Assembly: GCA_900893395.1 (NCBI GenBank)
Contig: CAAHFI010365529.1
Span: forward strand, 1-21,483
DNA from: Euglena gracilis
Taxonomy: Eukaryota > Euglenozoa > Euglenophyceae > Euglenales > Euglenaceae
DNA length: 21,483 bases
Reading direction: 5' to 3'
Shown: in pieces, positions 16,891 through 21,483 of the stretch
Numbering within the stretch: the first letter of the stretch is position 1
How the letters are laid out: each line of letters begins with the position of its first letter
Notes under the pieces: model-generated
What the model was told of the DNA's origin: nothing
Databases searched by the model: none
What the model saw: the letters and a program-made list of their open reading frames with translations, nothing else
Program-made: the position numbers and the translations under genes

Positions 16891-17870
16891 TTTTTTTTTG
16901 AGTTGGGCCCAGGACCCCCCAGGGCCCTCCAGGGCTCACTCGCTGAGGAGTTTCGGGCGCCTTCACATTCAATGCCTGGGGGGTGTTTTGGACCTGCTCC
17001 CCCGCACGACCATTCCCCCATTGCATTCTGTGTCCACTGGCCGAACAAATAGCTCTGTGCATGTTGTCTTCTGCCCCGAGTGGTGCCGCCCCGAGACATT
17101 CGTAGTTTCAGAAAGGCGCCGCCCACTTTGGCCCTGCCTCGAACCTCTCACGCGTGCTGTTCCCAGCCTGCACCGCAATGACCACCCTCCGCTGGCCCCT
17201 CTGCACCATCGCTGCCCTGACACGGTTTGGCGGCGCTGTGCGACCAATTCTCCCAGGAGTCAGGCCAAGAAGCCCCTTCGAGACCCCAGGGGAAAGCGTT
17301 TGGGGTGACCCACCATTCCCCTCCGGGCTGTTTGCTACCATGGTGACGTTGCCGCAACCCTTGTTCCCTGAGGCACAAGGGCCGGAGAACGGCTGGTCCA
17401 GGGCTCGATCGGGTCAAAAGCTAAAACGTCTCGAAATTGCATTTTATGATGTTTTTAGACAGTTTTTGCAATGGTCCATGGATGCCAGAAACCACCTGTT
17501 CCCAATGTCGACCTGTTTTTGCCAAATCCTGCCGATTTTTTTTTTTTTTGCAATTTTTCTTCGATGGATGTTTATTGAATGCGCCGGGGATTTTTTTTAT
17601 ACACTAAATCTTTATACGATTTTTTTTTATGCCTACGGGGGGGTTGGATTCCAGAGTGTAAAGCAGGCATTACAGAGGCAGGCAGATCAAGTGACGCGGA
17701 TTCAAGCGGGGCGTCAGGGCCGGCTGGCACCTGATCCCGACGGGGCGCTTGGGGACGCCCCCCTGTGCTGCTCCCTCCAGTCTGCCCCGAGACGACCTCG
17801 GCCAGAGCCACTGTGCCCCCGGTGACGTCCAGCTCCCCTCCCCGGCTTGCATGTGAGGTTTTTTATCCTT
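16891..17870. other. Unassigned; long overlapping frames
   Basis: Plus frames of 195 (16721-17308) and 223 codons (17154-17825) overlap in different phases, with minus frames over the same bases. The second crosses several T-runs (17528-17625), which a real exon would be unlikely to tolerate. After the T-runs a short stretch (17654-17780, including QALQRQADQVTRIQAGRQG) follows an AG and could be an exon, but I recognise nothing. I do not call a gene. Confidence 0.35.
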
Positions 17871-17873
17871 TTC

Positions 17874-17968
17874 CGTTGTTGGAACAGCAACAGAGAAGCA
17901 GCGGGACACACACTGCTGTTTGTTTTTCAGAAGGTGAGGTTCTAGTGAAAATCTAACTCCTCAAGCTT

Positions 17969-18009
<41 letters not shown>

Positions 18010-18035
18010 CTAAATCACTACACGTTCAATCTGCA
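17874..18035 (+). repeat. Direct repeat K, copy 1, split by (TG)n
   Basis: CGTTGTTGGAACAGCAACAG, AGCAGCGGGACACACACTGC, TGTTTGTTTTTCAGA and, after the microsatellite, ACACGTTCAATCTGCA match the copy at 19107-19206. The two copies are in the same orientation and 1.07 kb apart. The (TG)n tract lies within this copy only. Confidence 0.75.
17972..18008 (+). repeat. (GT)n microsatellite
   Basis: About 18 GT units inside repeat K copy 1. Confidence 0.98.
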
Positions 18036-18460
18036 ATCATTAAGTTAGGCTCTGTGCACCAAAAATAATCAAATAAATCCATCAAACTCCCCCATCTGTT
18101 ATTATCACAAACACCCACCCAAGGGCCATAGCCACAAATCCAAACCGACTCAAACCGAACCAAATCATAATCGGATCCTGAGAACTGCAGCGATAAATTT
18201 GACCACCACTGCCTCCTCACAATTTTGAGACCACCACCGAGCTGACTAGAACCTTGGTTGTGGTGCATCCCCACATGTGCTGCACAGAGCGATTCTGGCA
18301 TTTTGAAGAGAACATTGAGTGCTTGGCACAACGTCAAAAAGAGCTCACGGGCGTGCACACCGAAGCAGTACAGGGGTGCAGTCTGCAGGGTAGCATACAC
18401 AGAGCATCCAGGTTCCTCCTCCACCACTGCCAACCCACTGCCTGACATAGGGCCTAGCAA
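18026..18460 (-). other. Unrecognised 144-codon minus-strand frame
   Basis: The frame is of even, protein-like composition, rich in Cys, Trp and Leu (it includes VHARELFLTLCQALNVLFKM and RRQWWSNLSLQFSGSDYD), with no low-complexity runs. I recognise no family. It lies between repeat K copy 1 and a possible Tc1/mariner terminus, so it could be transposon interior; no catalytic DDE/D motif is apparent. Chance is also possible. Confidence 0.25.
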
Positions 18461-18493
18461 GGAAGAGAAAAAATTTTCTCGAAATTTTCAGGA

Positions 18494-18544
18494 GTCATGA
18501 CTTTTTTGAACCAGCTTGGGTCATGACTTTTTGAACTGACTGTA
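18494..18544 (-). repeat. Possible Tc1/mariner-type terminus
   Basis: On the minus strand it begins TACAGTCAGTTCAAAAAGTC then ATGACCCAAGCTGG, and repeats GTTCAAAAAAGTCATGACTC. TATATATATA adjoins the TACAGT end. A TACAGT start at a TA site with inner direct repeats is typical of Tc1/mariner ends. I could not find the partner terminus, so the element's extent is unknown. Confidence 0.4.
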
Positions 18545-18695
18545 TATATATATATGAACACACAGACATATTTATGTGTATGCACACACATATATGAACA
18601 CACATATTCACACATACATACACCTATATGAACATACAACGCACACACACACACACGCACACACACACACACACAGACACATACACACACATCAA
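18545..18695 (+). repeat. AT then AC-rich simple repeats
   Basis: (TA)n at 18543-18554 runs into imperfect ACACAT/ACACAC repeats to 18695. The Thr/His-rich and Val/Cys-rich frames here are repeat products. Confidence 0.9.
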
Positions 18696-19106
18696 TGTAC
18701 ACCTACGTATTGGAGGGGGTTGGCGTGCCGTGCGGAGCTGCTGCCGCCCCCTCGGAGTCGCCCCGGGACCGCCAGTCGCCCCTCCCCAGCCTGTCCCCCA
18801 CCGCGGAGGTAGCCTCTCCGTGCGGCCGCAGCGCCACAGGCCGGTGCTTTCACCCCGCGACGGTGGCTGCTGGATTGTTCGCCGCCCAGAAAGTGGGGTG
18901 CGTGGTCTTTGAGCAACGCCTGCCCTGGCACCCCCTCCTCAACCACACAGCGGCAACGACACCGATGGGAGGGGGGCATCGCCAGGCAACCCAAGTGTTA
19001 AACCTCTCGGCCACACCCCACGATAGGGGTACCCTGGCTGGAACTCGCCCCAACCCGTGGTTTGGATGGTACACCAGAAAAAATATACGAATTGTGTGTG
19101 AAAATT
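18696..19106. other. GC-rich stretch, no recognised gene
   Basis: A 140-codon plus frame (18695-19117) starts at the end of the microsatellite, overlaps minus frames of similar length and shows no domain. The sequence is non-repetitive within the window. Confidence 0.35.
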
Positions 19107-19206
19107 CGTTGTTGTAACGGAGCAACAGAGAAACAGCGGGACAGACACTGCTGTTCGTTTTCAGAGAGCGACGTCCTGGCCAAAACACGACACGTTCAAT
19201 CTGCAT
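19107..19206 (+). repeat. Direct repeat K, copy 2
   Basis: CGTTGTTGTAACGGAGCAAC, AGAGAAACAGCGGGACAGAC, ACTGCTGTTCGTTTTCAGAG and ACACGTTCAATCTGCA match 17874-18035 in order. Short inverted motifs (GTTGTT/AGCAAC, CAGC/GCTG) are present in both. Confidence 0.75.
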
Positions 19207-19577
19207 TTGTATCCTTGTAAAACCTGGTTTAATGTTACGGCTTCCATCCCCCCCCCCCAAGGATCTGCTATTCCTGAGAAACCGGTACTGGCCAGCGTGT
19301 CATCGAGGGAGTTATCTGTGCCCTTAGTAATGTGGATGACCTCTCAGTTGGCTGTTTCCGGGGGGGGGCAGGGCATAACGGGAATCGGCCAAACAGCCGG
19401 GGGTGGTGGGTGGGTGGGGGCGTCGACCCCCCCCCACCCCCTGCATGGGCAGGATTTGAAATTCGTCAATGGGGGATTTAGGAACCAAAGGAACGCTGTC
19501 TGGCTGGCTAATGGGCTCCCCTGTACAGTAAGAGCGAGTTCAGGGAGGGTCGATTTGTCTTCATTACCCAGGAAACC
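19207..19577. other. Unassigned, C/G runs
   Basis: C-runs lie at 19250-19258 and 19428-19439 and a G-run at 19361-19368. The 233-codon plus frame (19207-19908) crosses these and the next repeat and has no recognisable domain. Confidence 0.45.
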
Positions 19578-19660
19578 TGACGGGAGGGGGGGGGCAGCTC
19601 AGGCGCCAGAAAGTTGGGGCGTTGGAAAAAGTCTGCTGGCTGACACCCCCCCCCTTCCCA
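19578..19660 (+). repeat. Family H repeat
   Basis: A G-run, CAGCTCAGGCGCCAGAAAGT, TGGGGCGTTGGAAAAAGTCT, GCTGGCTGACACC and a C-run, in the same order as 13435-13505. Confidence 0.6.
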
Positions 19661-20033
19661 CCCATTTATCAAGAGTGGCAAATCAGTTTCTTAGTTTTAT
19701 AATTTTTGAAACTGTTTGCAGCTTCGTCCCCCCTGAAGCTGAATTGACATTTGCCAGCCACAGATCCCCACCCCCGGGAAATTCCACCGTATCGGCTGCT
19801 GTGTCAGGGTGGAAAGCTCACCACGGGGCCGCCCCAAGAACTCGTCACCGGGGCATGTACTCGCTGAACTGTCGTGCGACACTTGCCCGTGGGGGGGGGT
19901 CAATGTGAAAGCCGCCAGCCACCCACCGCCATATGTGACAGACCCCCCCCCTCCACAGGGCTCACCGTCCTGCCGTTGTCTTGCACTTCCGGCGCAGTGG
20001 GTCCTGCCCAGAGATTTTTTTTTTAAGTTTCGT
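19661..20033. other. Unassigned
   Basis: Mixed sequence with G and C runs near 19890 and 19944. No gene recognised. Confidence 0.45.
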
Positions 20034-20252
20034 GACCCGGGGGGGGGATGGGTGGGTCCCAGCCAAGCCTTCCTCCCCAGGGTGGGGGGGGGGGCTCGGG
20101 GTACGCACTTTGGGGGTCAATTTCTGGCCCGAAAAACTTTCCGGCGCGTAGCACTGAATAGAAGCAACCCTCGCCTCCGGCAGGGTACCTGCTCGGCCCG
20201 GCCCCCCATCCCCGGTGGCCCAGGGGTGGGTGGGAACGGACCCCCCCGGGTC
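20034..20252. mobile_element. 219-bp G/C-run TIR element, family I copy 2
   Basis: The left end GACCCGGGGGGG and the right end CCCCCCCGGGTC are exact complements over 12 bp. Inside is GCACTTTGGGGGTCAATTTC, shared with 15983-16215, and a degenerate GGCGCGTAGCACT form of the recurrent hairpin (20143-20155). GC-rich TIRs are prone to chance pairing, so the element call is moderate. Confidence 0.5.
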
Positions 20253-20891
20253 CGAAAAAACCTCTGGTCCTGCCCCCGTCTGGGCCGCATCGGCCACACC
20301 CCGACCGCCTTCTCCCTGCAGCGGGCCGGCAGCTCCCGGTTCCAAGTCCGCCGTTCCAGGATGTGGTGGTAGATGTGATATGGGGTAGTGGGTGTGGTAT
20401 GCGGTTGGGCACCGTGGTAGTGCCAGAGCACCCCTCCTAATTTCACTCAGTTCCATTCCATGCATGTGTGTTGATGTTGTATGCACCTGTGTGTTGAGGT
20501 GTTGAGGTTGCTGCATGGAATGCATGGATGGAATGCATTCGGAATGAATTCTTCCTTTCCCACCTAAACGGGTTCAAATAAGTGTTTTGTTGGTTTTCTG
20601 TGTGATCATGACCTTTCACAGCAGGCCAGGTCTAGAACTCACCTGATGGGGAAATAACTCATTTCGTTGATACCCCTCTCCCCGTATCAAAGACACATTC
20701 CCTGGACATTTTCAACATTTTTGAACATTTGCGTGCCCTGGAAAAGGGAGTGGCAGGTTCGACCACCAACAGAACAGCAATTGCGATGCCTTCAGAAAAA
20801 GGTCGGCAAACCCCTGGAAAAGCCTGCATTTTCTGCATGCTATTATGTAACCATACAAAAGTTGTCGACCGCCCCCCCCCCCCGGGGAAAA
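20253..20891. other. Unassigned
   Basis: The part from 20360 to 20530 is rich in TGATGTGG/GTGTTGAGGT and GGAATGCAT-type short repeats. Then comes ordinary sequence with a C-run at 20872-20883. No gene or RNA recognised. Confidence 0.45.
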
Positions 20892-20986
20892 GTGACTGAC
20901 TCGTTCTTTTTTTTGGAAAAAAGTGACTGACTGGTTTTTTCAGAGTGGAAGTGCCCCCCTCACCCTCCAGGGCTAAGCAATGGTAT
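20892..20986 (+). repeat. Family L-like right end, diverged
   Basis: GTGACTGACTCGTTC, AAAAAAGTGACTGACTGGTT, CCCCCCTCACCCTCCAGGG and AGCAATGGTATG follow the order of the right half of 11616-11922. The matching left terminus is not visible. Confidence 0.5.
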
Positions 20987-21018
20987 GGTTGTAACCAATC
21001 CTTGTTGCTTGCCCCTCT

Positions 21019-21416
21019 TGGGTTCGATATAAGGATTTCTTGCCTTCACCATAAAGGGGGTCCGGAAGATTTCTTTTGCACTGAAGCTTGCCATTTTTTT
21101 TGTCTCATTTTGAGTTGAATTTTTGGGTGTCCAAAGCATTTGCTTTGGCCCTGCCCCCCTCCACCCCTTCCTTGGCTGGATGGATTCTATACGCCACTTG
21201 CCCTTGGGGAACCGTCGTGCCCAAGAACCTTTTAGGGTCCCACGCGGGAAACTGTCCGCTGTCTGCTGCCCAGTCCAATAACACCCTTTTCCTTAAGTAC
21301 ATAAGGAGGGTGTACAGGGTTTAGGTTGGGTTCCCCGCGACCCCCCCCCCCCCTGCTGGACCTGGAGAGGGGGGTCCGAGAGGGGTCCGACCCTCCCACC
21401 TGCCCCTATATTGAAC
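21019..21416. mobile_element. TATAAGG-TIR element, family D copy 2
   Basis: GGGTTCGATATAAGG (21020-21034) is inverted at CCTATATTGAAC (21405-21416). Near the right end, ATAAGGAGGGTGTACAGGGT, TTAGGTTGGG, a C-run, GGGGGGTCCGAGAG and CCCACCTGCC match the ordered motifs of copy 1 at 7022-7425. In copy 1 the GAGGG(C/T)GTACA motif directly follows the left TIR, whereas here it is near the right end. So the true unit may be about 120 bp (21298-21416) and the outer TIR older. An open frame inside (21088-21324) is not recognised. Confidence 0.5.
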
Positions 21417-21483
21417 ACTGTCCACGGGGCCTTAACCCTATCTTGTATTCCCCTCGGCCGTATTATTTTAGTCGACCAAAGTC

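Noticed and set aside
16721-17825. Plus-strand frames of 195 and 223 codons
   Set aside because: They overlap in different phases, begin in MITE sequence or cross long T-runs, and match no family I know.
18454-18702. Cys/Val-rich minus frame and Thr/His-rich plus frames
   Set aside because: Translations of the AC-rich simple repeat.
19207-19908. 233-codon plus-strand frame
   Set aside because: It runs through several C and G runs and a family H repeat; no domain is visible.
20755-20775. GGTTCGACCACC-like tRNA T-arm
   Set aside because: No matching acceptor, D-arm or anticodon arm can be folded around it.
1-21483. CRISPR array or bacterial defence island
   Set aside because: Repeats are dispersed, palindromic or tandem without unique spacers of even length, and spliced transposase remnants show a eukaryotic source.

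Overview
The window looks like nuclear DNA from a eukaryote with a large, repeat-rich genome, either a protist or an invertebrate; the sequence does not settle which. I see no intact host gene, rRNA, tRNA, CRISPR array or bacterial operon. The clearest coding signal is a degraded hAT transposase with canonical GT-AG introns. Most long open frames overlap low-complexity G/C or TTTTTGGCCA-type sequence and look like chance. I found no retroviral, LTR or Polinton-like genes. 

Layout. 1-2906: dispersed repeats, then a cluster of palindromes built on a GCGCAAAT/ATTTGCGC core (879-1409 and 2403-2740). They flank a stretch (about 1405-2456) that may be a decayed, unrecognised coding region. 2907-5094: a 2.17-kb element with 13-bp terminal inverted repeats (TIRs) starting CAGG and an 8-bp target duplication (7 of 8 matching), so a likely non-autonomous hAT. 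It carries AAAATGGCCT tandem repeats near both ends, an AT-rich island, and a nested 452-bp MITE. 5095-7015: small MITEs and degenerate tandem repeats. 7015-7427: a 413-bp TIR element. 7497-9239: a hAT element with TIRs, subterminal repeats and transposase pieces (spliced N-terminal exons, a DGW exon and the C-terminal dimerisation motif), interrupted by a second copy of the MITE seen at 4058. 9240-15980: mostly unassigned sequence with small repeats, a TIR-bounded segment (11616-11922) and an (AC)n tract. 15983-21483: further G/C-run-bounded elements, a possible Tc1/mariner terminus at 18494-18544, a direct repeat pair at 17.9 and 19.1 kb, microsatellites, and a second TATAAGG-TIR element at 21019-21416. 

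Two themes run through the window. First, several unrelated short TIR families end in long C/G runs, some with TA target duplications. Second, a small hairpin, GGCGC-TTC/TTT-GCGCC or its complement, recurs about nine times inside different families. The region reads as nested DNA-transposon insertions rather than a functional gene neighbourhood.
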